From assembly GCF_024746815.1 (NCBI RefSeq), contig NZ_CP080525.1, positions 6,595,190 through 6,659,189 on the forward strand: 64,000 bases of DNA. Reading direction: 5' to 3'. Source of the DNA: Mesorhizobium sp. AR07. Its GTDB lineage: Bacteria > Pseudomonadota > Alphaproteobacteria > Rhizobiales > Rhizobiaceae. The translations under genes were made by a program, and so were the position numbers. Below the pieces are notes generated by a model, which was given only the letters and a program-made list of their open reading frames with translations, was not told where the DNA came from and did not search any database. Positions 40,924 through 49,664 of this stretch are shown in pieces (positions within the stretch are counted from its first letter, which is position 1; each line of letters starts with the position of its first letter).

Positions 40924-42036
40924 CTAATTCCCGCGCGCCGCCGCCAGCGCGCCGGGCAGTTCTTCGGCGAAAATGTCGAGTTCGTGATCCAGGCCGACGC
41001 TGACGCGGATGCAACGGTCGAGCACTGGCACCATCGGCTTGCGGATGAACACGTCGCGCGACAACAGCCCCTGGAGCACTTTCAGCGCGAAGGCGCCATC
41101 GCCGCCACAGTCGATGGTGACGAAATTGGTTGCCGAGGCCAGCGGCTTCAGCCCGTTCGCCTCGGCTATCCCGGCAATGCGTCGGCGGCCGGCCGCGACC
41201 CGCGCCACCACGCTCTGCAGATAGTCCTGATCGGCAAGCGCCTCGACGCCGGCGATCTGCGCCATGCGGCTGACCCCGTAATGGTTGCGGATCTTCTCGA
41301 AATCTCGGATCACCTGGGCTTCCGCCACCGCATAGCCGCAGCGTATGCCCGCCAGCCCATAGGCCTTCGAAAAGGTGCGCATGCGGATGACGTTCGGCCT
41401 GGAGATATCGATCGGCGGCAGCGCCGAGGCTGGTCCGAGTTCGCCATAGGCCTCGTCGAGCACCAGCATGGTGGTTTCCGGCAACGCCTCGATGAAGCGG
41501 ATGAGTTCGCCCGCCTCCCACCAGCTGCCCATCGGATTGTCGGGGTTGGACAGGTAGACCAGCGGCGCCTTGTCCTTGCGCACCGCCGCGAGCAGGCCGT
41601 CCAGGCTCTCCCTGTCGTTCTCGTAAGCGACCGTGACCAGCCGCCCGCCGACACCGGCAATATGGAAGTTGAAGGTCGGATAGGCGCCGAGCGACGTGAC
41701 CACCGCATCGCCTGATGCCACATACATGCGCGCCACCAGGCTGAGCAGCCCGTCTATGCCTTCGCCGACCACGACGTTCTCGGCTTTCACACCGTGATGC
41801 GCGGCGGCCGCCACTTTCAGATCGTGATTGTCGGGATCGCAATACATCCACATGTCGCGCGCGATCCCGGCCATGCGCTCGATGACGCGCGGCGAGGGGC
41901 CAAAGCTGCTCTCATTGGCGCCGATGCGGGCGCGAAAAGCACGGCCGCGCTCACGCTCCTGCGCTTCGGGGCCGACAAACGGCACGGTCGACGGAAGCGC
42001 TGCGACGAGCGGCGCTAGGGGAGGGCGTTGGTGCAT
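40924..42036 (-). CDS. PLP-dependent aminotransferase, histidinol-phosphate aminotransferase-like
   Basis: A 370-residue class I/II aminotransferase. It has VVVGEGIDGLLSLVARMYV, SLGAYPTFNFHI, LVYLSNPDNPMGSWW, the LDEAYGEL Asp/Tyr cofactor motif and the Lys Schiff-base motif RTFSKAYGLAGIRCGYAVA. These are closest to HisC-type enzymes, which also act on aromatic amino acids. No other histidine genes are adjacent, so the true substrate is open. The start MHQRPPLAPL was chosen; the in-frame ATG at 42168 lies beyond the divergent gene's promoter region. Confidence 0.9.
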   Translation of the reverse strand: MHQRPPLAPLVAALPSTVPFVGPEAQERERGRAFRARIGANESSFGPSPRVIERMAGIARDMWMYCDPDNHDLKVAAAAHHGVKAENVVVGEGIDGLLSLVARMYVASGDAVVTSLGAYPTFNFHIAGVGGRLVTVAYENDRESLDGLLAAVRKDKAPLVYLSNPDNPMGSWWEAGELIRFIEALPETTMLVLDEAYGELGPASALPPIDISRPNVIRMRTFSKAYGLAGIRCGYAVAEAQVIRDFEKIRNHYGVSRMAQIAGVEALADQDYLQSVVARVAAGRRRIAGIAEANGLKPLASATNFVTIDCGGDGAFALKVLQGLLSRDVFIRKPMVPVLDRCIRVSVGLDHELDIFAEELPGALAAARGN

Positions 42037-42149
42037 GGCGGAAGGCTCGCTTGAAAAGGGCTTTCTTGCTAGCGTGACCGGATGGCGGGCGCAAGCAAGT
42101 CCGGATCGTCGCGCTGGATTCAATTGGTGTTTTTTGCTAGCCAGCAACC

Positions 42150-43808
42150 ATGAGCAATCGACTGCCACCTGCTTGGTCCAAGCATCTCAGAGTCCCATCC
42201 GGGCCAAAGGCATCGCCGCCCTTGCCGAAAGCCAAACCACTACCGCCTGTACAGAGCGACGACATGTTGCTGAGGCTGGCGCTCGAGCTTCAGAAGGCCG
42301 AGCGGCTTGCCGAGGCCCAGGAACTGTGCCTCCGTGTGCTGGCCCGTACACCCAACCATCCTCTCTCGTTATACATACTCGGCACGCTGGGGCTCGGTTT
42401 CGATAATGAGCTGGCTATCACGTATTTTGCTCGCGCGGCCGACCAGCAACCCAGCAACCCATACTATCAATTCAGCCTGGGCGAAGCGTATTTGAAGGTT
42501 GGCGACTATCCTCCGGCGATCAAGTATTTGCAACGCGCCTGTGAACTGAAGCCTGATCTGGTTGAAGCCCATTGTGGCTTGGCACAAGCCTATGGCAAGT
42601 TTGACAAGGCCGACACGGCCTTGCTTATCTACTTGAGGGCGCTGGAGATCGATCGCGATCATCCGCAGGTCAGGATTGGCCTGGCGGATACGCTTATCGA
42701 CCTCGGACGAATGGATGAGGCCGCAGCCTGTCTAAAAGAAGCCATCGCTCGGCGTCTGAATGTAGCTGGAGCCTACCAAGTTATTGTGAATACTCGAAAA
42801 TTTTCCACTGAACCACCCGAACTCACGTCCATCCTCGGCGAACTTGGCAAACCATCGATCTCCGCCGACGAGTCGAGTGGGCTTCATCTGGCGGCAGGCA
42901 AGGTTCTGAACGACCTTGACCGTTATGACGAGGCGATGGACCATTTTGTAAAGGCCAAGGCACTTAAGGCCCATGACTTTGACATTGGTTCCCATCGCAG
43001 GTGGGTCGATTCCCTGATCGGGCTGTTCGATGCAGACCTTCTGGCATCCAAAGCGGGGTATGGTAACCCCTCCGAAGCGCCCGTGTTTATCCTCGGGATG
43101 CCGCGCTCGGGCACAACCTTGACTGAGCAAATCTGCTCAAGCCACCCCGAAGTTCATGGGGCAGGAGAGCTTACGAAACTGTGGCGAATGGCGACCTCCA
43201 TCGGCCTGAAGCGGGAGCCGGGACAACCTTTTGGCGAGACCCTAAGGTCGATGACGATCCAGCAATCGCAGGCGCTGGCTGAGGAATATCTATCGGACCT
43301 GAGTCTCTATTCGTCTACCGCGCCGCGCATTCTCGATAAATTACCTCATAATTTCGAGCGTATAGGTCTGATCGCCATCCTCTTCCCGAACGCGCGTTTT
43401 ATTCATTGCAGGCGTGACGCAATCGACAATTGTCTTTCTTGCTTCTTTTCAAATCTTCAACAAGACCATAGTTACAGTTACGATCTCAGGACTCTTGGGT
43501 TGGCCTATCGTGAATATGATCGGCTCATGCGCCATTGGCAGGCGATGTTCCCAGGGCGAATTTTTGAAAATCGCTACGAAGACATGATCTCCGACCAAGA
43601 AGGGCAGTCGCGTCGCCTGATAGACCACCTCGACCTGAACTGGGATGATGCCTGTCTTCGCTTTTTCGACAAGCCTGGGTCGGTCAGGACAATCAGTCGT
43701 TGGCAAGTTCGCCAGCCGATCTACACGTCGTCGGTCAAACGCTGGAAAAACTACGAAGGTCGAATCCAGCCATTGATTGAAGCCTTGGGAGATCTGGCTG
43801 AACTTTGA
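42150..43808 (+). CDS. TPR-repeat sulfotransferase-family protein
   Basis: A 552-residue protein. About five tetratricopeptide repeats (residues 40-260) are followed by a sulfotransferase domain (about 300-545). The PAPS 5'-phosphosulfate loop is VFILGMPRSGTTLTEQICSSHPEV. A later FIHCRRDAIDNCLSCFF matches the 3'-phosphate-binding region. Such proteins transfer sulfate to glycans, lipids or peptides, and TPRs may bind the acceptor. The gene is visibly less GC-rich than its neighbours and has no close operon partners, which suggests horizontal acquisition. No clear ribosome site precedes the ATG. Confidence 0.87.
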   Translation: MSNRLPPAWSKHLRVPSGPKASPPLPKAKPLPPVQSDDMLLRLALELQKAERLAEAQELCLRVLARTPNHPLSLYILGTLGLGFDNELAITYFARAADQQPSNPYYQFSLGEAYLKVGDYPPAIKYLQRACELKPDLVEAHCGLAQAYGKFDKADTALLIYLRALEIDRDHPQVRIGLADTLIDLGRMDEAAACLKEAIARRLNVAGAYQVIVNTRKFSTEPPELTSILGELGKPSISADESSGLHLAAGKVLNDLDRYDEAMDHFVKAKALKAHDFDIGSHRRWVDSLIGLFDADLLASKAGYGNPSEAPVFILGMPRSGTTLTEQICSSHPEVHGAGELTKLWRMATSIGLKREPGQPFGETLRSMTIQQSQALAEEYLSDLSLYSSTAPRILDKLPHNFERIGLIAILFPNARFIHCRRDAIDNCLSCFFSNLQQDHSYSYDLRTLGLAYREYDRLMRHWQAMFPGRIFENRYEDMISDQEGQSRRLIDHLDLNWDDACLRFFDKPGSVRTISRWQVRQPIYTSSVKRWKNYEGRIQPLIEALGDLAEL

Positions 43809-44194
43809 ACAGATGCGCTTGATGCCGCGCGCATCGACGTCGGGCTGCGGCTTGGACATGACCTAACGGCACGCGAGGCACTTTGAACCCTTGGTTTTAT
43901 GCATGTCGCCCAAAACCGAGCGGCGGTTTTGGGCGACATGCATTAGGCAGCCTTGACGAGGCCGGAAGCGGGCGGCATGCCATCGGGAAATTTTTGGCGG
44001 CAGCGACTGCTCAACTGACAGCACTGTGATCACTGTCGAGGCGCGCTAATGGTGCGCCTGGCGCTCACGATGCTCATTTGGCGTACGGAGTTGGCCATGT
44101 TTTGGTCACCGAAGCCTCGCCAAGGGGACCGTGCAGTACATTGTGGCAGCTTGGCCACTCTTGTACTCAGCGCCTTTGTAGCAAAATGGGCACG
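43809..44194. other. 386-base intergenic region with one perfect hairpin
   Basis: It lies between the sulfotransferase gene and the terminator of the minus-strand porin. Besides the 43899-43943 hairpin, no gene or RNA is recognised. Confidence 0.5.
43899..43943. repeat. Perfect 20-base-arm hairpin, family B core
   Basis: ATGCATGTCGCCCAAAACCG and its exact reverse complement are separated by a 5-base loop AGCGG. It is a symmetrised version of the family B repeat, without the AAACAAAG tail seen in other copies. It may serve as a terminator for the sulfotransferase gene. Confidence 0.85.
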
Positions 44195-44222
44195 AAAAAA
44201 CCCGGCGGTTGCCCGCCGGGTT
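44195..44222 (-). terminator. Intrinsic terminator of the minus-strand porin
   Basis: On the minus strand AACCCGGCGG-GCAA-CCGCCGGGTT is followed by TTTTCG. It lies about 22 bases beyond the porin stop. Confidence 0.92.
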
Positions 44223-44244
44223 CGATTCGATCAGGCGAGGCCTG

Positions 44245-45411
44245 TTAGAACGAGCGCTGGAAGCGGAGCATGCCGCCGACGCTGTTCTTCTTGTTGGCAT
44301 TGGTCCAGTTGACATTGGTGAAGCTGGCGGGATCGCCAAAGCGACCGTAGTGGTTGTAGTCGACTTCGGCCGTGACCGTGAAGCCGGGAACGACGTCGTA
44401 GGCAACGTTCGCCGCCACGCCATAGTTCTTGTCCTGGTCACCCGACACCTGGAGGTTGAACGAGGTCTTCTCGTTGAACTTGTAGGTGCCGCCGGTCCAG
44501 AATGCCCAGTGACCGCCCCACTGCTTGTAGAAGCCGCGACCGAAAGCGGGGATAGCGTTGGTCGAGTCATTGAGACGACTGTTGGTGCCGTAGCCGCCCA
44601 TGGCGAACAGCGACAGCTGGCTGGTGACGTTGAAGTCCACACGGATCTTGCCGGCGAACTCGTCATAGTTGGCGTCATAGGCAGCGACGCCGGTGACCGC
44701 GCCCCAGCCCTGCGTGTACTTCAGGCCGCCGACGACATGCGGAACATAGCTGTCGATCGTGCCCGTCACGCCCGAGCCCTCTTCGAGCGAGGCCACGGCC
44801 GAGAAGCCGTTGCCGGCGTCGAAGTAGTACTGGACGACGTTGGTGTCGAAGTTGCCGTAAGGAACGATCGTATCCTGGATCACGTTGCCGGCGTAGCCGA
44901 TGAACGTGTTGAAGGCCGATTCGTCCTTACCGACGCGGAGACCACCGAGCTGGATCCAGGCGAAGTTCAGCGAAACGCTCTTGTTGCCGGCGGGATTGCC
45001 GATGTCGGCACCGGTGTCGGCGCCGTAGGCGTTGTGGTTGCCGAAGTTGAAGCGGGTCTCGGTGTAGGTCTTCAAGGTGCCGAGTTCGGTTTCCTGGCCG
45101 GTCCAGGTCTTCAGCGTGAAGCGGGCATTCTTGTACCAGGTAGCCTGGTCCTTGCCGGACCGCGCGTCGAAGCTACGCGCACCGTCAAACGAACCAACGT
45201 CGCCGAGGCCGATGTCGTAACGGATATAGCCGCCGATGCGCAGGCAGGTTTCGGTGCCGGGGATGTAGAAATAGCCAGCGCCGTAGACGTCGCAGATCTT
45301 GACGTATTCAGCGGGTTCCGGCTCGGCGACGACGACGGCGTCGGCGGCGCGCGCACCGGAAACTGCGATCAGGGCCGCAGCGGAGCCGAGAAGAAGGCTC
45401 TTGATGTTCAT
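44245..45411 (-). CDS. Outer-membrane porin (Omp2b/RopA-type)
   Basis: A 388-residue porin of the alphaproteobacterial Porin_2 family. A signal peptide (MNIKSLLLGSAAALIAVSGA then RA, cleavage about residue 22) is followed by ADAVVVAEPEPAEYVKICDVYGAGYFYIPGTETCLRIGGYIRYD, the conserved N-terminus of the family. The last residues MLRFQRSF end in the C-terminal Phe required for outer-membrane insertion. It forms a beta-barrel for small solutes. A GGAGG site lies just before the ATG. It is a close paralogue of the porin at 46103 and is head-to-head with it. Confidence 0.95.
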   Translation of the reverse strand: MNIKSLLLGSAAALIAVSGARAADAVVVAEPEPAEYVKICDVYGAGYFYIPGTETCLRIGGYIRYDIGLGDVGSFDGARSFDARSGKDQATWYKNARFTLKTWTGQETELGTLKTYTETRFNFGNHNAYGADTGADIGNPAGNKSVSLNFAWIQLGGLRVGKDESAFNTFIGYAGNVIQDTIVPYGNFDTNVVQYYFDAGNGFSAVASLEEGSGVTGTIDSYVPHVVGGLKYTQGWGAVTGVAAYDANYDEFAGKIRVDFNVTSQLSLFAMGGYGTNSRLNDSTNAIPAFGRGFYKQWGGHWAFWTGGTYKFNEKTSFNLQVSGDQDKNYGVAANVAYDVVPGFTVTAEVDYNHYGRFGDPASFTNVNWTNANKKNSVGGMLRFQRSF

Positions 45412-45560
45412 TTTCTGACCTCCAGTCAGAATCGAACAAAATTGCGTTGTGTCGGGTGCATTTCAGCGCTGAATCGCGCGGCGCTGGCGACGGGATATCC
45501 AGCCATCCATCTGTTTTTACGTGGTAATTTTGGAAAGTCTGCCGTCGAAGCAGGCAAAAG

Positions 45561-45651
45561 TGGCGGAGAGGATGGGATTCGAACCCACGAGAAGCTTTTG
45601 ACCTCTACTCCCTTAGCAGGGGAGCGCCTTCGACCACTCGGCCACCTCTCC
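45561..45651 (-). tRNA. tRNA-Ser (anticodon GCU)
   Basis: Reading on the minus strand from 45651, the acceptor stem GGAGAGG pairs with CCTCTCC, the D arm is TGGCCGAGTGGTCGAAGGC, and the anticodon stem-loop CCCCTGCTAAGGGG-like has GCT in the loop. A long variable arm follows (class II, serine), then the T arm GTGGGTTCGAATCCCAT and an encoded CCA. It is 91 bases with CCA. A TATAAT box lies about 52 bases upstream (plus strand 45703-45708). Confidence 0.97.
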
Positions 45652-46102
45652 GTTGCGCCGCTGGATAAAGAAAAGCGCCGGCACAATCAACAAGCCCGCG
45701 TCATTATATGGAAAAATAACAACGCACCGAACCGCGGCTTTCCCGCGATACGGCGGTTCTGCGGCAATTCCCTGGCTGGCGACTCGGGGCGTTGCCATGA
45801 TTCCGTCGGCCGATCGCCGGATTCGGCGCGAAATAAGCGGTTGTGGCAGGCCTGATGGTTAACGAGAGCTTTCTGAGTGAGGCCAAATCGTGTCATTTGT
45901 GCAACAACGCCAGGGGATAGCAGCCGAACATTCCTTTCGCCGGTACGATCGTGGTTGAACGCCGCCGGCTCATGGGTAATGTCGATTTCGAAGGAGCGGC
46001 GCGGTGCGCATCTTTTTCGGTAGTGGGGATGGGGCAGGGAACGCTGTCCTTCAGCAAAGAATACCCAGACCCGTTTTTTAACTTTTGACTGGAGGTCAGA
46101 AA
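45652..46102. other. Intergenic region between tRNA-Ser and the plus-strand porin
   Basis: About 450 bases with no convincing gene; short frames here lack motifs and ribosome sites. It holds the tRNA promoter and the porin promoter; near 46090 the conserved TGACTGGAGGTCAGAAAATG porin translation start region begins. Confidence 0.5.
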
Positions 46103-47260
46103 ATGAACATTAAGAGCCTTCTCCTCGGCTCCGCTGCGGCCCTGATCGCAGTTTCCGGTGCGCGCGCCGCCGACGCCGTCGTCGTCGCCGAGCCGGAACC
46201 CGCTGAATACGTCAAGATCTGCGACGTCTACGGCGCTGGCTACTTCTACATCCCCGGCACCGAAACCTGCCTGCGCATCGGCGGTTATATCCGTTATGAC
46301 GTCGGCGCCGGCGACCTCGGCTCGTTCGACGGCGCGAAGGCTGGCGATGTCAGGAGCGGCAAGGAACAGGGCACCTGGTACAAAAAGGCCCGCTTCTCGC
46401 TGAAGACCTGGACCGGCCAGGAAACCGAGCTCGGCACCTTGAAGACCTACACCGAGACCCGCTTCAATTTCAGCAACGACCAAGCTGCTGAATTCCCTAA
46501 CGATGCCTACAACAGTGGCGTCTCACTGAATTTCGCCTGGATCCAGCTCGGTGGTCTACGCGTCGGTAAGGACGAATCGGCCTTCAACACGTTCATCGGC
46601 TACGCCGGCAACGTGATCCAGGATACGCTGGTTCCCTACGGTAACTTCGACACCAATGTCATCCAGTACTACTTCGACGCCGGCAATGGCTTCTCGGCCG
46701 TGGCTTCGCTCGAAGAAGGTTCCGGCGCAACCGGAACGATCGACAGCTATGTTCCGCATGTCGTCGGCGGCGTGAAGTACACGCAGGGCTGGGGAGCGAT
46801 CACCGGTGTGGCTGCTTATGACAGCAACTATGACGAGTTCGCCGGCAAGGTTCGCTTGGACGTGAACGTGTCGAGCGCGCTGGCGCTGTGGGTGATGGGC
46901 GGTTACGGCACAACCAGCCATCTTGAGGAAACCTTCCCGACCGCCGCTTTGCCGGCTGGAGGCCGTGGCTTCTACAAGCAGTGGGGTGGTCACTGGGCAA
47001 TTTGGGGTGGCGGCACCTACAAGTTCAACGAGAAGACCTCGTTCAACGCCCAGGTCTCCTATGACCAGTGGAAGAATCTTGGTGTTGCAGCTAACATCGC
47101 CTATGACATCGTTCCTGGCTTCACGGTCACGGCCGAAGTCGACTATCTGAATGCAGGCAGGTTCAGCGATTTCGGATCTGACCCGCAGAACTTGAATTGG
47201 ACCGGTGCCAACAAGAAGAGCAGCATCGGCGGTATGCTTCGCTTCCAGCGCTCTTTCTAA
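46103..47260 (+). CDS. Outer-membrane porin (Omp2b/RopA-type), second copy
   Basis: A 385-residue paralogue of the porin at 44245. The first 66 residues are identical to that copy, including the signal peptide; differences begin near residue 67 (YDVGAGDLGS) and are strongest in presumed surface loops around residues 78-87, 128-138 and 265-280. It ends MLRFQRSF like its partner. The ATG follows GGAGG in a short hairpin TGAC-TGGAG-GTCA conserved in both copies. The earlier in-frame ATG at 46085 lies before that site. It is followed by a strong terminator. Confidence 0.95.
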   Translation: MNIKSLLLGSAAALIAVSGARAADAVVVAEPEPAEYVKICDVYGAGYFYIPGTETCLRIGGYIRYDVGAGDLGSFDGAKAGDVRSGKEQGTWYKKARFSLKTWTGQETELGTLKTYTETRFNFSNDQAAEFPNDAYNSGVSLNFAWIQLGGLRVGKDESAFNTFIGYAGNVIQDTLVPYGNFDTNVIQYYFDAGNGFSAVASLEEGSGATGTIDSYVPHVVGGVKYTQGWGAITGVAAYDSNYDEFAGKVRLDVNVSSALALWVMGGYGTTSHLEETFPTAALPAGGRGFYKQWGGHWAIWGGGTYKFNEKTSFNAQVSYDQWKNLGVAANIAYDIVPGFTVTAEVDYLNAGRFSDFGSDPQNLNWTGANKKSSIGGMLRFQRSF

Positions 47261-47286
47261 GGGCTGGTTCCTTACAGGTGAAATCC

Positions 47287-47320
47287 AGCCCGGGCGCTTC
47301 AACGCCCGGGCTGTTTTTGT
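47287..47320 (+). terminator. Intrinsic terminator of the plus-strand porin
   Basis: AGCCCGGGCG-CTTCAA-CGCCCGGGCT followed by GTTTTTGTTT, 26 bases after the stop. Confidence 0.93.
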
Positions 47321-47503
47321 TTCGTGACTGGGTCAAGGCAGACAGAAGGAACAGGGGGTAACGGTAGCTGAATAGAGTCCGTGGGATGATTTCGTGGGAT
47401 CCGCTGATGGGCGGATGAAATCACAACCGCGTGATTCAAACCTCTTGAAAGGACGCTTCCAAGCGGATAGGGCTGATCTATCCACTCGGGGGTGTGGCAA
47501 ATA

Positions 47504-48562
47504 ATGACGAACGAAGCGATTCAAGAGGGTAAGCCCTCTGATCAGTTTACGATGTTTTCTTCTCAGAATTCGAAGATACGATACAGTTATAACAAGATAC
47601 GAGAAGTAAAGTCGTTCAGGGTCGGAGAGCTGTTTTTAGCATACCGGGACATATTGTGGGATGATGGGCGGCATAAATACAATGTCAGCTCTTTCATCGG
47701 CGAGATAGATGAGCTTCTCCTCGGAGAGCGATTCAGCGCCTTTGACCAGAGTACCCTGGACAATCTTATCGGCACCTTGCGCCAGCGCGGCAACAGCAAC
47801 GCAACCATCAATCGAAAGATGGCTGCTCTCAGCAAACTGCTGCGCAAGGCTCACAAGATGGGGGATATCCACAGCCTGCCCGAGTTCCGCCGCCAGAAGG
47901 AGCGGGCGGGGCGGATTCGTTTCCTCGAGAGGGACGAAGAGGCACGGCTGTTCGCCGCCATCAAGAGTCGTAGCGAGGATGCTTACCGGCTTTCCGTCTT
48001 CCTGGTCGATAGCGGATGCCGTCTCGGTGAAGCACTCGGGTTGATCTGGAACGACATCCAGGAGCATCGCGTCAGTTTCTGGATCACCAAGTCCGGCCGC
48101 AGCCGCACCATTCCGATGACCGAGCGGGTCAAGGAGGTCATCAAGCTGCCAGCCACTGAAGGCCGCCGGCCCAAGGGTCCGTTCACCAAGCTCAGCCAGG
48201 CACAGTTCCGTGCCATCTGGAACGATGCGAAGGCTGAAGTCGGCCTCGGCGCCGACGACCAGGTAGTGCCGCATATATTGCGCCACACCTGCGCCTCGCG
48301 TCTCGTCCAGGGCGGCATCGACATCCGTCGCGTGCAGATGTGGCTCGGCCATCAGACACTGTCGATGACCATGCGTTATGCGCATCTGGCCACGAATGAC
48401 CTCGACGGCTGCGTCATCGTTCTGGAAACGCCTCGATGCAATGGTGCGGCCAGCCCGGCGGCAAAGCCCGAATCGTCTCCCTGTGCTGCTGTGCAGGAAA
48501 CAAAGAGCGAGCCGGTAGCGGCAAGGACCAAGATTGTCCGAAAAGCCTCGAAATCCCAATAG
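47504..48562 (+). CDS. Lone tyrosine recombinase (phage-type integrase)
   Basis: A 352-residue protein with an N-terminal SAM-like core-binding domain (about 35-125) and a catalytic domain (about 140-315). Catalytic residues are visible as Arg173 (DSGCRLGEALGL), the Lys in ITKSGRSRTIP, His257 and Arg260 (HILRHT), His283 (LGHQ) and nucleophile Tyr292 (MRYAHL). It cuts and rejoins DNA at specific sites. The first 60 codons are AT-richer than surrounding DNA. No excisionase, att pair or phage genes were found nearby, so it is a stand-alone or leftover integrase. The start at 47504 has no strong ribosome site. Confidence 0.92.
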   Translation: MTNEAIQEGKPSDQFTMFSSQNSKIRYSYNKIREVKSFRVGELFLAYRDILWDDGRHKYNVSSFIGEIDELLLGERFSAFDQSTLDNLIGTLRQRGNSNATINRKMAALSKLLRKAHKMGDIHSLPEFRRQKERAGRIRFLERDEEARLFAAIKSRSEDAYRLSVFLVDSGCRLGEALGLIWNDIQEHRVSFWITKSGRSRTIPMTERVKEVIKLPATEGRRPKGPFTKLSQAQFRAIWNDAKAEVGLGADDQVVPHILRHTCASRLVQGGIDIRRVQMWLGHQTLSMTMRYAHLATNDLDGCVIVLETPRCNGAASPAAKPESSPCAAVQETKSEPVAARTKIVRKASKSQ

Positions 48563-48580
48563 CATATGACATTTTGGCAC

Positions 48581-48607
48581 GCCCTCGACCTGTCTCGGGT
48601 CGGGGGC
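48581..48607 (+). terminator. Intrinsic terminator of the integrase gene
   Basis: GCCCtCGACC and GGGTCGgGGGC arms around TGTCTC, followed by GCTTTCGTTTTC. It is 19 bases after the integrase stop. Confidence 0.7.
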
Positions 48608-48650
48608 GCTTTCGTTTTCGATGGTGCCTGTGCCTTCCGGCCAGATATTC

Positions 48651-49553
48651 TCAGTCAGTGGTCGTGCCGCGTTGCTCCGCCCCGTCCAGGAACGTGGCGA
48701 TGGCCTCCGGCAAATCGCCGGTTTCGAGGAAAGGGGCGTGGCCCTGGCCCTCGACGGTCATCGTTTCCATCATCGAATGATGCTCTCGCATCTGCTGCAG
48801 CGTGTCCGTGGACAGCAATCTCGAATTGGCCCCGCGTATGGTGAGCAAGGGGATTCCGCCCAACGCGTCGAATTGCGGCCATAGATCAGGCAAAGGCTGC
48901 ATCAGATCGAGACCTGCAACGGTGTCGATCAGCTTCGGGTCGAAGTCCGGCAACAGGCCTTGATCCGTCTCGCGGTTGAGCGCCCATGCCATCCGCGTCC
49001 AGTCCGCGTCGGTGAGCGCGGAAAAGTCCTGGCCGTGAGCGCTGCGCTGGGCATCCACGGCTTCAGTGAAGGTTTTGGGCTTCGGCGCGCGTTCGAGATA
49101 GGACTGGATGTGGGCGAGACCGACCGCCTCGATCACCGGCCCGATGTCATTGAAAACAATGGCTTTCAGGATAGCCGGCTGCAACGCACCCAGAACATGG
49201 ATGATCAGCCCGCCGCGTGATGTGCCGATGAAGGCGGCCGCCTCTATTCCCAATGCCATAAGTCCGGCAAGGATGTCGCCGGCTTCGACGCCGACATTGT
49301 AGTTCTTGACGTCTGGATCATACGCCGACTGCCCGCGCCCGCGGTAGTCGAAGGCGACGACCTTTCGCGGATTTGCAGCATGCATCGACAGATAGAGCGC
49401 AAGCTCGTGGAAATCCCGGGCATTGCGGGTCAGGCCGGGCAGGCAGACGACCGGCCAGCGTCCGGAATTCGCTTCACCGTAGACGCGGGCGTGAAGCCGC
49501 AGCCCATCCGATGCGCTGTAGAAAAAGTCGGAAAAACCTTCGGTGCTCGACAT
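48651..49553 (-). CDS. Alpha/beta hydrolase
   Basis: A 300-residue alpha/beta-fold hydrolase. It shows PVVCLPGLTRNARDF (oxyanion region), VVAFDYRGRGQSAYD, the nucleophile elbow FIGTSRGGLI and a late histidine in VEGQGHAPFLET. Family members hydrolyse esters, lactones or epoxides; the substrate cannot be assigned. It is close in type to proteins often annotated as lactonase or 3-oxoadipate enol-lactonase-like. It is transcribed on its own and converges on the integrase. Confidence 0.9.
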   Translation of the reverse strand: MSSTEGFSDFFYSASDGLRLHARVYGEANSGRWPVVCLPGLTRNARDFHELALYLSMHAANPRKVVAFDYRGRGQSAYDPDVKNYNVGVEAGDILAGLMALGIEAAAFIGTSRGGLIIHVLGALQPAILKAIVFNDIGPVIEAVGLAHIQSYLERAPKPKTFTEAVDAQRSAHGQDFSALTDADWTRMAWALNRETDQGLLPDFDPKLIDTVAGLDLMQPLPDLWPQFDALGGIPLLTIRGANSRLLSTDTLQQMREHHSMMETMTVEGQGHAPFLETGDLPEAIATFLDGAEQRGTTTD

Positions 49554-49654
49554 CTGGACGCGATTCCTTCCGGCTGCCGGATTGTCTTGCGACTGCTACA
49601 GGCGAGGGAAGGTGAGGTCAAATAGAGGGCGGGACGCTGAAGCTGCCGATCTCC

Positions 49655-49664
49655 CCCTTGCGGG
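49655..49664. repeat. Left 10-base target-site duplication of the IS
   Basis: CCCTTGCGGG directly precedes the left inverted repeat and is repeated exactly at 50859-50868 after the right one. Joining the flanks restores one family C repeat sequence. Confidence 0.9.

Noticed and set aside
40924..42036. Naming the aminotransferase hisC
   Set aside because: The sequence is HisC-like, but no histidine genes surround it and aromatic or other specificity cannot be excluded.
45561..48562. Genomic island between tRNA-Ser and the integrase
   Set aside because: The integrase is on the 5' side of the tRNA, no 3'-end tRNA duplicate was seen near 48.6 kb, and the interval holds only a core-type porin.
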